Positions 33,362 through 42,074 of a stretch of DNA of 64,000 nt are shown here, piece by piece. The stretch is from Allorhodoferax sp032337135 (GTDB lineage: Bacteria; Pseudomonadota; Gammaproteobacteria; Burkholderiales; Burkholderiaceae_C), in NCBI RefSeq assembly GCF_032337135.1, contig NZ_JAVXZZ010000002.1, positions 124,001 through 188,000 of the forward strand, written 5' to 3'. Numbering within the stretch: position 1 is the stretch's first letter; each line of letters begins with the position of its first letter. The position numbers and the translations under genes were made by a program. The notes under the pieces were generated by a model, which saw only the letters and a program-made list of their open reading frames with translations, was not told the DNA's origin and searched no databases.

Positions 33362-34645
33362 TCAGCGCAGGTTGTAGAACGCGCTACGGCCGGGGTACAC
33401 GGCCACGTCGCCCAGGTCTTCCTCGATGCGCAGCAGCTGGTTGTACTTGGCCATGCGGTCGGAGCGGCTCATCGAGCCAGTCTTGATCTGGCCGGCGTTG
33501 GTGCCCACGGCGATGTCGGAAATGGTGGAGTCTTCGGTTTCGCCCGAGCGGTGGCTGATGACGGCGGTGTAGCCGGCACGCTTGGCCATCTCGATGGCGG
33601 CGAAGGTCTCGGTCAGGGTGCCGATCTGGTTGATCTTGATGAGGATCGAGTTGGCGATGCCCTTGTCGATGCCTTCCTTCAGGATCTTGGTGTTGGTCAC
33701 GAACAGGTCGTCACCGACGATCTGCACCTGCTTGCCCAGGCGGTCGGTCAGGATCTTCCATCCGTCCCAGTCGCCTTCGGCCATGCCGTCTTCGATGGAG
33801 ACGATGGGGTACTTGTCGCACCAGGTGGCCAGGATGTCGGTCCATTCCTGGCTGGAGAGCACCAGGCCTTCGCCTTCGAGGTGGTACTTGCCGTCCTTGT
33901 AGAACTCGGAAGCGGCGCAGTCCAGGCCCAGGGCGATCTGCTCACCGGCCACATAGCCGGCCTTGTCAATCGCTTCCAGAATCATCTGGATCGCTGCTTC
34001 GTGGCTGGCCACGTTGGGGGCAAAGCCACCTTCGTCGCCCACGGCCACGCTCATCCCCTTGTCGTGGATGATCTTCTTCAGGGCGTGGAAGGTTTCGGCA
34101 CCCCAGCGCACGGCTTCGCGGAAAGTCGGTGCACCCACGGGGATGATCATCAACTCTTGCAGGTCGAGGTTGTTGTTGGCGTGGGCGCCGCCGTTCATGA
34201 CGTTCATCATGGGCACGGGCAGCTGCACAGCGGCCATACCACCGAAATAGCGGTACAGGGGCAGGCCGGCTTCTTCCGCAGCAGCGCGGGCGACGGCCAT
34301 GGACACGGCCAGCATGGCGTTGGCGCCCAGGCGGCTCTTGTTGTCGGTGCCGTCGAGGTCAATGAGGGTCTTGTCCAGGAAGGCTTGCTCGGAGGCGTCC
34401 AGGCCCAGCACCGCTTCGGAAATTTCGGTGTTGATGTGCTCGACGGCCTTCAGCACGCCCTTGCCCAGGTAGCGGCTCTTGTCGCCGTCACGCAGTTCAA
34501 TGGCTTCGCGCGAGCCGGTGGAGGCGCCCGAGGGCACAGCCGCACGGCCCATGGTGCCGGATTCCAGCAACACATCACATTCCACGGTGGGGTTGCCGCG
34601 GGAGTCCAGGACTTCGCGACCTACGATGTCAACGATTGCGCTCAT
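33362..34645 (-). CDS. eno: Enolase
   Basis: A 427-residue glycolytic enzyme interconverting 2-phosphoglycerate and phosphoenolpyruvate. It starts VDIVGREVLDSRGNPTVECD; the signature ILIKINQIGTLTET carries a metal-site Lys, and active-site elements SHRSGETEDSTI and GDEGGFAPN are intact. AAGGAAG lies 4 bases before the ATG. It lies between the DUF1330 gene and ftsB in a probable pyrG-kdsA-DUF1330-eno-ftsB transcription unit. Confidence 0.98.
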   Translation of the reverse strand: MSAIVDIVGREVLDSRGNPTVECDVLLESGTMGRAAVPSGASTGSREAIELRDGDKSRYLGKGVLKAVEHINTEISEAVLGLDASEQAFLDKTLIDLDGTDNKSRLGANAMLAVSMAVARAAAEEAGLPLYRYFGGMAAVQLPVPMMNVMNGGAHANNNLDLQELMIIPVGAPTFREAVRWGAETFHALKKIIHDKGMSVAVGDEGGFAPNVASHEAAIQMILEAIDKAGYVAGEQIALGLDCAASEFYKDGKYHLEGEGLVLSSQEWTDILATWCDKYPIVSIEDGMAEGDWDGWKILTDRLGKQVQIVGDDLFVTNTKILKEGIDKGIANSILIKINQIGTLTETFAAIEMAKRAGYTAVISHRSGETEDSTISDIAVGTNAGQIKTGSMSRSDRMAKYNQLLRIEEDLGDVAVYPGRSAFYNLR

Positions 34646-34677
34646 TTATCTTCCTTTACGAATCAAAAAGTCAAAAC

Positions 34678-34986
34678 TCAAAAAACCGGGGCGTCCACGC
34701 CTTCGACCAGCACCAGGTTGAAATGGCTGGTGGCGCCGAGCCGCTTCTGACGGGCCTGCTGGTACATCTCACCCTCGTACCAGGCTTTGGCCTGGGCGAA
34801 GCTCGGAAAGCGCAGCACGGCCATGCGCGCCGGCTGCCACTCACCTTCCATGGCTTGCAGCTGGCCGCCGCGCACCAGGTACTCGCCGCCAGCGGCCTGG
34901 ATCGAGGCCGGTGCGGCCGCCATGTACTGCTTGTACGCGTCCATGTCGCTGATGTTCATGTCGACGATGACGTAGCCATAAGCCAT
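34678..34986 (-). CDS. DUF1330 family protein
   Basis: A 102-residue dimeric alpha/beta-barrel-fold protein of the DUF1330 family. Typical features are the N-terminal MAYGYVIVDMNISDMDAYKQ, GGEYLVRGGQLQAMEGEW and RMAVLRFPSFAQAKAWYE. Biochemical function is not known. It starts 13 bases after the kdsA stop, so it belongs to the same transcript. Confidence 0.9.
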   Translation of the reverse strand: MAYGYVIVDMNISDMDAYKQYMAAAPASIQAAGGEYLVRGGQLQAMEGEWQPARMAVLRFPSFAQAKAWYEGEMYQQARQKRLGATSHFNLVLVEGVDAPVF

Positions 34987-34999
34987 GGATCGTGTTCCT

Positions 35000-35857
35000 T
35001 CAGGTGTTGAAAACGTCTTCGAGGAACGGGTTGCGCTTGGCCACATCGTCCAGCTGCACCAGGGTTTGCAGCAGCGCCTTCATGTGCTTGAGTGGCACGG
35101 CGTTGGGGCCGTCGGACCAGGCCTCCGCAGGTTTCGGGTGGGTTTCCATGAAGAAACCCGCCACACCCGCCGCGGCACCGGCGCGCGCTAGGACCGGCAC
35201 CATGTCGCGGGCACCGCCGCTGCTGGTGCCCTGGCCGCCGGGCTTCTGCACCGCGTGGGTCACGTCGAACACCACCGGCGCACCCGATTTGCGCATTTCC
35301 GCCAGGCTCACCATGTCGGCCACGAGGTTGTTGTAGCCAAAGCTCACACCGCGCTCGCAGGCCAGAAAGCGGTCTGGTGACAGACCGGATTCCTCGGCGG
35401 CAGCGCGGGCCTTGTCGATGACGTTCTTCATGTCCCAGGGCGCGAGGAACTGGCCCTTCTTGATGTTCACTGGCTTGCCGGACTTGGCCACGGCGCGGAT
35501 GAAATCGGTCTGGCGGCACAGGAAGGCAGGTGTCTGCAGTACATCCACCACGCTGGCCACTTCGGCCACCTGAGTCTCATCGTGCACATCGGTCAGCACC
35601 GGCAGGCCGGTCTGGCGGCGCACCTCGTCAAGAATCTTCAGCCCCTTCTCCATGCCGACACCCCGCAAGGTGGCGCCCGAGGAGCGGTTGGCCTTGTCGA
35701 ACGAACCCTTGTAGATCAGCGGAATGTTCAGCGCCGTGCAGATTTCCTTGAGTTGTCCGGCCACATCCAGCGACATTTCAAGGCCCTCAATGGAGCAGGT
35801 CCCTGCGATCAGGAAAAAGCGTTGATCGAGTCCGACCTTGAATCCGCACAGTTCCAT
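35000..35857 (-). CDS. kdsA: 3-deoxy-8-phosphooctulonate (KDO-8-P) synthase
   Basis: A 285-residue aldolase condensing phosphoenolpyruvate with arabinose-5-phosphate to make KDO-8-P for lipopolysaccharide core. Family segments are FFLIAGTCSIEG, YKGSFDKANRSS, LPVLTDVHDETQ and VVFDVTHAVQKPGG. AGGAA lies upstream of ATG 35857, and the gene begins 9 bases after pyrG. The sequence FLMETHPKP-like end (FFMETHPKPAEAWSDGPNA) is standard. Confidence 0.97.
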   Translation of the reverse strand: MELCGFKVGLDQRFFLIAGTCSIEGLEMSLDVAGQLKEICTALNIPLIYKGSFDKANRSSGATLRGVGMEKGLKILDEVRRQTGLPVLTDVHDETQVAEVASVVDVLQTPAFLCRQTDFIRAVAKSGKPVNIKKGQFLAPWDMKNVIDKARAAAEESGLSPDRFLACERGVSFGYNNLVADMVSLAEMRKSGAPVVFDVTHAVQKPGGQGTSSGGARDMVPVLARAGAAAGVAGFFMETHPKPAEAWSDGPNAVPLKHMKALLQTLVQLDDVAKRNPFLEDVFNT

Positions 35858-35866
35858 GGTGGTTCC

Positions 35867-37519
35867 TCAGGCGGCGCGCTGGGCCTGGTGGTCCAGTGCG
35901 GCACGGATGAAGGCGTTGAACAGCGGGTGCCCATCCCAGGGGGTGGACTTGAACTCGGGGTGGAACTGCACACCTACATACCAGGGGTGAACGGGCTTGG
36001 GGAGCTCCACGATCTCCGTGAGCTTCTCACGCTGGGTAAGTGCCGAGATCACCAGCCCGGCCTCTCGCAGTTTGTCCAGGTAGTTCACGTTGGCCTCGTA
36101 GCGGTGGCGGTGGCGCTCCGTGACGACGTCACCGTAAATGGCGTGGGCGATGGTGCCCTGGGCCACGTCCGAGCTCTGCGCGCCCAGGCGCATGGTGCCG
36201 CCCAGGTCGGAGTTCTCGTTGCGGGTCTGGATGGAGCCGTCGGCATCTTTCCACTCGGTGATGAGGGCGATGACGGGGTTGGCACAGGAGGGATCGAACT
36301 CGGTGCTGTTGGCCTCCTTCAGGCCAGCCACATTGCGTGCGAATTCGATGGTCGCCACCTGCATGCCGAGGCAGATGCCCAGGTAGGGAGTCTTGCTCTC
36401 GCGGGCAAAGCGCGCGGTGCTGATCTTGCCTTCCACGCCACGCTTGCCGAAGCCGCCGGGCACCAGGATCGCGTCGTACTTCGAAAGTTGCTCCGCTGCG
36501 TTGGAGTCGATGGTTTCGGAGTCCACGTGTTCGATCTTGACGCGCACATGGTTCTTCATGCCGGCATGGCGCAGGGCCTCGTTGACCGACTTGTAGCTGT
36601 CGGTCAGGTCCACATACTTGCCCACCATGGCGATGGTGACTTCACCGCGCGGGTTCTCGGTCTCGTAGACCAGGTCATCCCATCGCTTGAGGTTGGCCGG
36701 GGGAGTGTTGAGGCGCAGCTTGTCGCAGATCAGGCCATCGAGCCCTTGCTCGTGCAGCACGCGCGGCACCTTGTAGATGGTGTTCACGTCGGGCATCGAG
36801 ATGACGCCCCAGCTCGCCACGTTGGTGAAGAGCGAAATCTTCTCGCGCTCATCGTCTGGAATGGAGCGGTCGGCGCGGCACAGCAGGGCGTCGGGCTGGA
36901 TACCGATTTCGCGCAGCTTCTGCACCGTGTGTTGGGTAGGCTTGGTCTTGAGTTCACCGGCCGCGGCAATCCAGGGCAGGTAAGTCAAGTGCACGAAGGC
37001 GGTGTTGTTGGGGCCCAGCTTCAGGCTCAGCTGGCGCACAGCTTCCAGGAACGGCAGGGACTCGATGTCGCCCACGGTACCACCAATCTCGACGATGGCC
37101 ACGTCCACGGCGTCGGCCTCGCCCATGCGGGCACCGCGCTTGACGAATTCCTGGATCTCGTTGGTGACGTGGGGAATGACCTGCACGGTCTTGCCCAGGT
37201 AGTCACCGCGGCGTTCCTTGTCGAGCACGCTCTTGTAGATCTGGCCGGTGGTGAAGTTGTTGGCCTTGCGCATCTTCGATTCGATGAAGCGCTCGTAGTG
37301 GCCGAGGTCGAGGTCGGTTTCGGCACCGTCGTCGGTCACGAAAACTTCACCGTGCTGCAGGGGCGACATCGTCCCCGGGTCGACGTTGAGGTAGGGATCG
37401 AGCTTGATGAGGGTGACTGTCAGGCCCCGCGATTCCAGGATCGCAGCGAGGGAGGCAGAGGCGATTCCCTTACCCAGGGAAGACACCACACCGCCGGTGA
37501 CGAAGACAAATTTGGTCAT
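35867..37519 (-). CDS. pyrG: CTP synthase
   Basis: A 550-residue enzyme making CTP from UTP, ATP and glutamine. The N-terminal synthase domain starts KFVFVTGGVVSSLGKGIASA; the C-terminal glutaminase has GICLGMQ with the catalytic Cys, PGGFGKRGVEGK and HPEF with the catalytic His. ATG 37519 fits exactly; the upstream extension to 37579 is not conserved. It heads the pyrG-kdsA-DUF1330-eno-ftsB series and is divergent from coaBC across 201 bases. Confidence 0.98.
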   Translation of the reverse strand: MTKFVFVTGGVVSSLGKGIASASLAAILESRGLTVTLIKLDPYLNVDPGTMSPLQHGEVFVTDDGAETDLDLGHYERFIESKMRKANNFTTGQIYKSVLDKERRGDYLGKTVQVIPHVTNEIQEFVKRGARMGEADAVDVAIVEIGGTVGDIESLPFLEAVRQLSLKLGPNNTAFVHLTYLPWIAAAGELKTKPTQHTVQKLREIGIQPDALLCRADRSIPDDEREKISLFTNVASWGVISMPDVNTIYKVPRVLHEQGLDGLICDKLRLNTPPANLKRWDDLVYETENPRGEVTIAMVGKYVDLTDSYKSVNEALRHAGMKNHVRVKIEHVDSETIDSNAAEQLSKYDAILVPGGFGKRGVEGKISTARFARESKTPYLGICLGMQVATIEFARNVAGLKEANSTEFDPSCANPVIALITEWKDADGSIQTRNENSDLGGTMRLGAQSSDVAQGTIAHAIYGDVVTERHRHRYEANVNYLDKLREAGLVISALTQREKLTEIVELPKPVHPWYVGVQFHPEFKSTPWDGHPLFNAFIRAALDHQAQRAA

Positions 37520-37570
37520 GTCCGGGCGAACGCCTTGCGTTCGATGAGGTGGTAAAGCGAGATTATACGT

Positions 37571-37618
37571 GGCCCCCACGCTCCGCCGCTACGCGGGTCG
37601 CTGCCCCCCATGGGGGCC
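37571..37618. repeat. G+C-rich inverted repeat between pyrG and coaBC
   Basis: GGCCCCCA (37571-37578) pairs with TGGGGGCC (37611-37618), and CCCCCATGGGGG (37605-37616) is itself a 12-bp palindrome. I recall similar G+C-rich elements between genes in this bacterial family, but only one copy is in the window. It occupies most of the divergent gap. No clear -35/-10 pair was found for either gene. Confidence 0.45.
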
Positions 37619-37720
37619 TTCGCGCCTTGGGGCGGCCCGGCGGCGCTCATTGGTCGCTTCGAACCACGCAGTTTGGCTCTGCTACATTGCGCCTTTTGTT
37701 GCAACAGCAGGGCTTCAGCC

Positions 37721-38941
37721 ATGGAACTGGCGGGAAAACACATTGTCTTGGGTCTCAGTGGCGGGGTGGCCTGCTACAAATCGGCCGAGTTCTGCCGCTT
37801 GCTGGTCAAGGCCGGCGCGACCGTGCAGGTGGTGATGACCGAAGCTGCCACGGAGTTCATCACGCCAGTCACCATGCAGGCGCTCAGTGGTCGCGTGGTG
37901 TGCACTTCGCAGTGGGATGCCGCCACGCCCAACAACATGCCCCATATCAACCTGGGGCGAGAGGCCGACGCCATCGTCATCGCCCCCTGTAGTGCGGATT
38001 TTGCGGCCCGTCTGGCCACTGGCCGGGCCGACGAGGTGCTGAGCCTGATGTGCCTGGCACGCCCGCGCGACACCGTGCCCTTGCTCCTTGCCCCGGCCAT
38101 GAACCGCGAGATGTGGACGCACCCAGCCACCCAGCGCAACTTTGCGCAACTCCAAGCCGATGGCGCCCACGTGCTGGGTGTGGGGTTCGGCGAGCAGGCC
38201 TGTGGCGAAACCGGTGACGGCCGCATGTTGGAGCCGTCTGAACTGTTGGACGACCTGATTGCCTTCTTCCAGCCCAAGCTGCTCGCAGGTCGCAGTGTGC
38301 TGGTGTCTGCCGGCCCCACCTTCGAAGCCATTGACCCGGTGCGCGGCATCACCAACCTGTCCAGCGGCAAGATGGGCTTCGCCATCGCGCGGGCCGCCCG
38401 CGAGGCAGGGGCCGACGTGACGCTGGTGGCAGGCCCTGTCGCACTGGCTACGCCCCGTGGGGTGCGTCGCATCGACGTGCGCTCGGCAGTAGAAATGCTT
38501 GCAGCCTGCGAAGAATATGCACAAGGCGCTTCTGTTTTCGTAGCAACTGCTGCGGTGGCCGATTGGCGCGTGGCGCAGGCCAGTGACCAGAAGATCAAGA
38601 AGGATGGCAGCGGTGCAACGCCGACGCTGAACTTTGTCGAGAACCCGGACATCCTGGCCACCCTGGCGGCCAGCGCCCGTGCCCGCAGCGGCTCGCTCTA
38701 CTGCGTGGGATTTGCCGCCGAGAGCCACGACCTGCTGGCCCATGCCACCGCCAAACGTGCGCGCAAGAACGTTCCCCTGCTGGTAGGCAACATTGGCCCG
38801 GCCACCTTCGGGCAGGACGACAATGCCCTGCTGTTGGTCGATGCACAGGGCGCAACTGAATTGCCTCGTGCGTCCAAACTGTCCCTGGCGCGCCAGTTGG
38901 TGGCCGCCATTGCAGGCCGTTTGCCTGCTGCAACCCGTTGA
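37721..38941 (+). CDS. coaBC: Bifunctional phosphopantothenoylcysteine decarboxylase / phosphopantothenate-cysteine ligase
   Basis: A 406-residue enzyme for two steps of coenzyme A synthesis. The N-terminal flavin domain (CoaC, about 1-185) starts GKHIVLGLSGGVACYKSAEF and has NNMPHINLG with the active-site His and APAMNREMW. The C-terminal CoaB domain has VSAGPTFEAIDPVRGITN, then LSSGKMGFAIARAA. Residues about 257-275 are encoded by repeat copy R7. ATG 37721 matches the family start. It precedes dut by 9 bases, the common coaBC-dut pair. Confidence 0.96.
   Translation: MELAGKHIVLGLSGGVACYKSAEFCRLLVKAGATVQVVMTEAATEFITPVTMQALSGRVVCTSQWDAATPNNMPHINLGREADAIVIAPCSADFAARLATGRADEVLSLMCLARPRDTVPLLLAPAMNREMWTHPATQRNFAQLQADGAHVLGVGFGEQACGETGDGRMLEPSELLDDLIAFFQPKLLAGRSVLVSAGPTFEAIDPVRGITNLSSGKMGFAIARAAREAGADVTLVAGPVALATPRGVRRIDVRSAVEMLAACEEYAQGASVFVATAAVADWRVAQASDQKIKKDGSGATPTLNFVENPDILATLAASARARSGSLYCVGFAAESHDLLAHATAKRARKNVPLLVGNIGPATFGQDDNALLLVDAQGATELPRASKLSLARQLVAAIAGRLPAATR
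38491..38547 (-). repeat. Interspersed repeat, copy R7 (in coaBC)
   Basis: On the minus strand: GTTGCTACGAAAACAGAAGC, then TGTGCATATTC and GCAGGCTGCAAGC. It matches the first two thirds of the family well and encodes EMLAACEEYAQGASVFVAT in the CoaB domain, in frame. Confidence 0.55.
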
Positions 38942-38950
38942 GAGAAGCCC

Positions 38951-39397
38951 ATGAAAGTTGACGTCAAGATCCTGGATCCCCGCATCGCCGAACATATGCC
39001 CACCTATGCCACCCCGGGGAGTGCCGGGCTGGATCTGCGCGCCTGCCTGGATGCCCCGCTGACGCTGGAGCCCAATGCCTGGCAGCTGGTGCCCACCGGC
39101 ATGGCCATGTACCTGGCCGATCCCGGCTACGCGGCGCTGATCCTGCCGCGCTCGGGGCTCGGGCACAAGCACGGCATCGTGCTCGGCAATTTGGTGGGGC
39201 TGATCGACAGTGACTACCAGGGGCAGCTCATGGTCAGTGCCTGGAACCGCAGCGATGTGGCCTTCACCATCCAACCCATGGAGCGCATTGCACAACTGAT
39301 GATCGTTCCGGTGGTGCAGGCCCAGTTCAATCTGGTACAGGATTTCCCTGCATCGGAACGTGGTGAGGGCGGTTACGGTTCCACCGGAAAGCACTGA
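38951..39397 (+). CDS. dut: Deoxyuridine 5'-triphosphate nucleotidohydrolase
   Basis: A 148-residue trimeric dUTPase that keeps uracil out of DNA and supplies dUMP for thymidylate. All five motifs are seen: PGSAGLDLRA, LPRSGLGHKHGIVLGN, GLIDSDYQGQL, ERIAQLMI and ERGEGGYGSTG. ATG 38951 lies 9 bases after coaBC, presumably in one operon. Confidence 0.97.
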   Translation: MKVDVKILDPRIAEHMPTYATPGSAGLDLRACLDAPLTLEPNAWQLVPTGMAMYLADPGYAALILPRSGLGHKHGIVLGNLVGLIDSDYQGQLMVSAWNRSDVAFTIQPMERIAQLMIVPVVQAQFNLVQDFPASERGEGGYGSTGKH

Positions 39398-39403
39398 GAA
39401 GGT

Positions 39404-39937
39404 TCAGTGCAGCGAGCCGCTGCCGGGCGCGTGGCTGTGCGGCGCCTGGATGCGGAAGAATCCGCTGCCGGTGCTGCCTTGGCCGATTTCGGCCTCGGTT
39501 GCTTCACGCACCGCTTGCACCTTGACATGCAGGCGGATGGCAATGCCCGCCAACGGATGGTTGCCGTCGAGCACCACATGTTCCGGATAGATGTCGGTGA
39601 CACAGAAAAGGGCATTCTTTGGTGCGTCGGGATTGCAGCCAGCGGGCAGCGCTGAGCCTTCGAACAGTTGGCCTTCTTCGAGTTCCTTGGGGAACAGGGC
39701 ACGCGGCTCCAGGAAGATGAGCTGGTCATCGAAGTCACCGAACGCCTGTTCGGGTTCGATCTGCAGTTCAACCGAGGCACCTGGGGTATGGCCCAGCAAC
39801 GCTTCTTCGATGACGGGAAGGAGGTCATTGCCACCGATGAGGAATTCGACCGGTTCGTCGAGCACGTCCAGTACTTCGCCCAAGGTGTCTTTCAGCGTCC
39901 AGGTCAGGGCAACGACGCATTGTTGTGTGATTTCCAT
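39404..39937 (-). CDS. SlyD-type FKBP peptidyl-prolyl isomerase
   Basis: A 177-residue SlyD-like FKBP. The first FKBP part (about 1-65) starts ITQQCVVALTWTLKDTLGEV and has EEALLGHTPGASVELQIEPEQAFGDFDD, read here with an inserted chaperone flap, and the second FKBP part carries DGNHPLAGIAIRLHVKV. The tail has a few His residues (PHSHAPGSGSLH) but not the long metal-binding tail of E. coli SlyD. It is expected to be cytoplasmic, acting on folding proteins. ATG 39937 is chosen by family N terminus. Confidence 0.9.
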   Translation of the reverse strand: MEITQQCVVALTWTLKDTLGEVLDVLDEPVEFLIGGNDLLPVIEEALLGHTPGASVELQIEPEQAFGDFDDQLIFLEPRALFPKELEEGQLFEGSALPAGCNPDAPKNALFCVTDIYPEHVVLDGNHPLAGIAIRLHVKVQAVREATEAEIGQGSTGSGFFRIQAPHSHAPGSGSLH

Positions 39938-39985
39938 CGCACAATTGTCGCAGCTTGTGCCATTCATGGCAGAAAGGGCATGCAC

Positions 39986-40522
39986 ATGACATCCGAACCC
40001 CCATCGGCCAATGAATCATCTCCGCCACTGCAGGCGCCGCAGGGGCTCGCAAGCGGTCGGTTTTCCGGGCCCAGCGAGTTTGCACAATGCCTGCGTGATG
40101 CACTTTCGCAGGCGGCTGCGCAGGGCTGGCCTTGGATGGTCTGGTCTGATCCGGATTTTCACGATTGGCCCCTGGGTGAGCGCTTGGTGGTGGAACAGCT
40201 CAATGCCTGGGCTCACGCGGGTCGCCACTTGCGCATGCTGGCACGCCGTTACGATGATGTGGTGCGTCTGCATCCTCGATTTGTCACTTGGCGGCAGCAG
40301 TGGGATCACCTGATCGAATGCCGAGTGTGCAGCCATGTGCCGGGCCTGGAGTTGCCCAGTGTGCTGTGGGCTCCCGACCATGCGGTGCTGCGGATGGACT
40401 TGGAACGCAGCATTGGCTGGCGAGGAGGTGAACGCCAGCGGCTGGTGCAGATCGGTGCTGAAGTGCAGGAGTGTTACCAGCACGGATCTGTGGGCTTTCC
40501 CGCAACGACTTTGGGACTGTAG
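39986..40522 (+). CDS. Conserved hypothetical protein (178 aa)
   Basis: A 178-residue soluble protein with no recognised domain. After a Ser/Pro-rich start it has an aromatic-rich middle (AQGWPWMVWSDPDFHDWPLG, RRYDDVVRLHPRFVTWRQQW) and one CRVC pair. AAGGG 8 bases upstream supports ATG 39986 rather than ATG 39980. It is divergent from the SlyD-like gene. Codon use is like its neighbours, so it is likely a real vertically inherited gene. Function unknown. Confidence 0.75.
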   Translation: MTSEPPSANESSPPLQAPQGLASGRFSGPSEFAQCLRDALSQAAAQGWPWMVWSDPDFHDWPLGERLVVEQLNAWAHAGRHLRMLARRYDDVVRLHPRFVTWRQQWDHLIECRVCSHVPGLELPSVLWAPDHAVLRMDLERSIGWRGGERQRLVQIGAEVQECYQHGSVGFPATTLGL

Positions 40523-40680
40523 AAACCCTTAGGGGGTTTTCCCTAGGAGGGTGCTATGAGTTTTGTATAATCCCGCGCTTCAGTGCAAGGAGATCGAATG
40601 CTTTGTGCTGGAGTCTGGGTGGCTTGCCACCTCGACAATTTCCGGAAATTGTTTCGTTAACTCACTTTGGTATTTAAAAC

Positions 40681-40872
40681 ATGAACAAGTCTCTCGTTCT
40701 GGCAGCCGTGATCGCTGCTGCTGCCCTGGCTGCTTGCGGTAAGAAAGAAGAAGCTCCTGCTGCTGCTCCCGCTCCTGCTGCTGCTCCCGCTCCCGCTGCT
40801 GCTCCCGCTGCTGACGCTTCCGCTCCTGCTGCTGCTCCCGCCGCTGCCGCTTCCGAAGCTCCCAAGCAGTAA
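40681..40872 (+). CDS. Small Ala/Pro-rich lipoprotein
   Basis: A 63-residue protein with a lipobox: the signal peptide MNKSLVLAAVIAAAALAAC ends in Cys19, which would be acylated. The mature part is KKEE followed by an Ala/Pro low-complexity stretch made of imperfect tandem copies of AAPAPAA (about 40745-40850), ending EAPKQ. A good -10 hexamer TATAAT is at 40566-40571, about 110 bases upstream, and a strong terminator follows, so it is probably a single-gene transcript. The length of the repeat tract probably varies between strains. Role unknown. Confidence 0.8.
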   Translation: MNKSLVLAAVIAAAALAACGKKEEAPAAAPAPAAAPAPAAAPAADASAPAAAPAAAASEAPKQ

Positions 40873-40891
40873 TTTCTGCCGCGACGCAAAA

Positions 40892-40916
40892 AGCCACCCT
40901 CGGGTGGCTTTTTTTT
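40892..40916 (+). terminator. Intrinsic terminator after the small lipoprotein gene
   Basis: AGCCACCC (40892-40899) and GGGTGGCT (40902-40909) form a perfect 8-bp stem with a 2-base loop, followed by eight Ts. An A-run on the left side allows it to work for minus-strand bamC as well. Confidence 0.93.
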
Positions 40917-40954
40917 CGTCGCTAGCCGCCGCCTGCGCGGCGGACACATGGCAA

Positions 40955-42046
40955 TTACTTGATGTCGGCTGCGAGCACCGAGAGGATGCGCTTGGCGTTC
41001 TCTGTAGTTTCTGCAGCGCCGCTCTCATTGAGAACCGTCACCAGAGATACGCCTGACTTCTCCTGGACCTGAATCTGGTACTTGACCGGCCCCTTGGCAT
41101 CCTTGGAGCTGGAGAAAAGCTTGGAGAAGAAGCCCGGTTCGCTGCCTTCTGGGGTCAACGGGACGTAGCGCACAAAGTAAATTCCGCGCTTGCGGTCCCG
41201 GTCCTCTACCGTGAACCCTGTGCGGTCCAGCGCCAGCCCGACGCGACGCCAGCTGCGGTCAAAGTTTTCGTTGATGGTCATGGCCGCCTGGCCGTCCACC
41301 GTGGCGACCGACGAAACCGGCTTGTTGGCCGCAGCCGCCGCCACCGTCGACTTGGCCTGCTCAGGGGCTACACCGAGCTTCACCATCAACCGACGCAGGA
41401 ATTCGGCTTCCAGTTCGGGGTCTACTGGGCGGGGCTGCCACACCGTGGCACCACGGCCTTCGCTGGTATAGACCTCGATCATGCCGCGGTGGCTGATGTA
41501 GATCTCAGTGGCACCGTCGCTGTTGCGCTCCAGCCGCGTGCGGAACTTGTCACGCTCGGGGGTCGAGTACAGGGCGTCGATCAGTTTACCCAGCGAGTTG
41601 CGGATGAAATCCATCGGCAGCTTGGCGCGGTTTTCCGCCCAATCGGTTTCCATGATGCCGAGGTTGGCCTGGTCCATGGCCAGGTTGAAGCCGTTTTCCT
41701 GCCAGAAATCCTTTACAGGCTCCCACAGGGCATCAGCCGGGCGGTTGACCACCAGCCAGCGCTGACTGCCCGAGCGTTCGATGCGCACGTCGCCGAGGCT
41801 GACGGCTGCTATAGGTACCTTGTTGGTCCCATTGGCCACCGTGGTGGTACCGGACGCCGAGACGCCCCCGTCGACAACCGCATAGCGCGTGTCCTTGGAC
41901 AACTGGGTCAGATCCGGTGGCACGACCAGCGGAGGCGCTTTGGCGGGCGCACTCTTGTAATCGACCTTGTCGGTCTCCAGGGCGGAACACCCGGACAGGG
42001 CTGCGGCAGCGATGCCGATCAGGACGAACGAAGAATAGGGCTTCAC
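40955..42046 (-). CDS. bamC: Outer membrane assembly lipoprotein BamC
   Basis: A 363-residue lipoprotein of the BAM complex that inserts beta-barrel proteins. The lipobox AAALSGC places Cys at about residue 20. The conserved unstructured segment follows (PAKAPPLVVPPDLTQLSKDTRYAV), then two helix-grip domains (about 85-210 and 245-360). The start is GTG 42046 with GAGG 5 bases upstream. It follows dapA by 28 bases, the common dapA-bamC order. Confidence 0.93.
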   Translation of the reverse strand: MKPYSSFVLIGIAAAALSGCSALETDKVDYKSAPAKAPPLVVPPDLTQLSKDTRYAVVDGGVSASGTTTVANGTNKVPIAAVSLGDVRIERSGSQRWLVVNRPADALWEPVKDFWQENGFNLAMDQANLGIMETDWAENRAKLPMDFIRNSLGKLIDALYSTPERDKFRTRLERNSDGATEIYISHRGMIEVYTSEGRGATVWQPRPVDPELEAEFLRRLMVKLGVAPEQAKSTVAAAAANKPVSSVATVDGQAAMTINENFDRSWRRVGLALDRTGFTVEDRDRKRGIYFVRYVPLTPEGSEPGFFSKLFSSSKDAKGPVKYQIQVQEKSGVSLVTVLNESGAAETTENAKRILSVLAADIK

Positions 42047-42074
42047 AAAAACCTCAATATCAAGCAGGAAGCGT

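Noticed and set aside
41795..41825. Possible further copy of the interspersed repeat in bamC (GCTGCTATAGGTACC)
   Set aside because: Only the first block resembles the family; the GCGCA and AGGGC blocks are missing at the right spacing.
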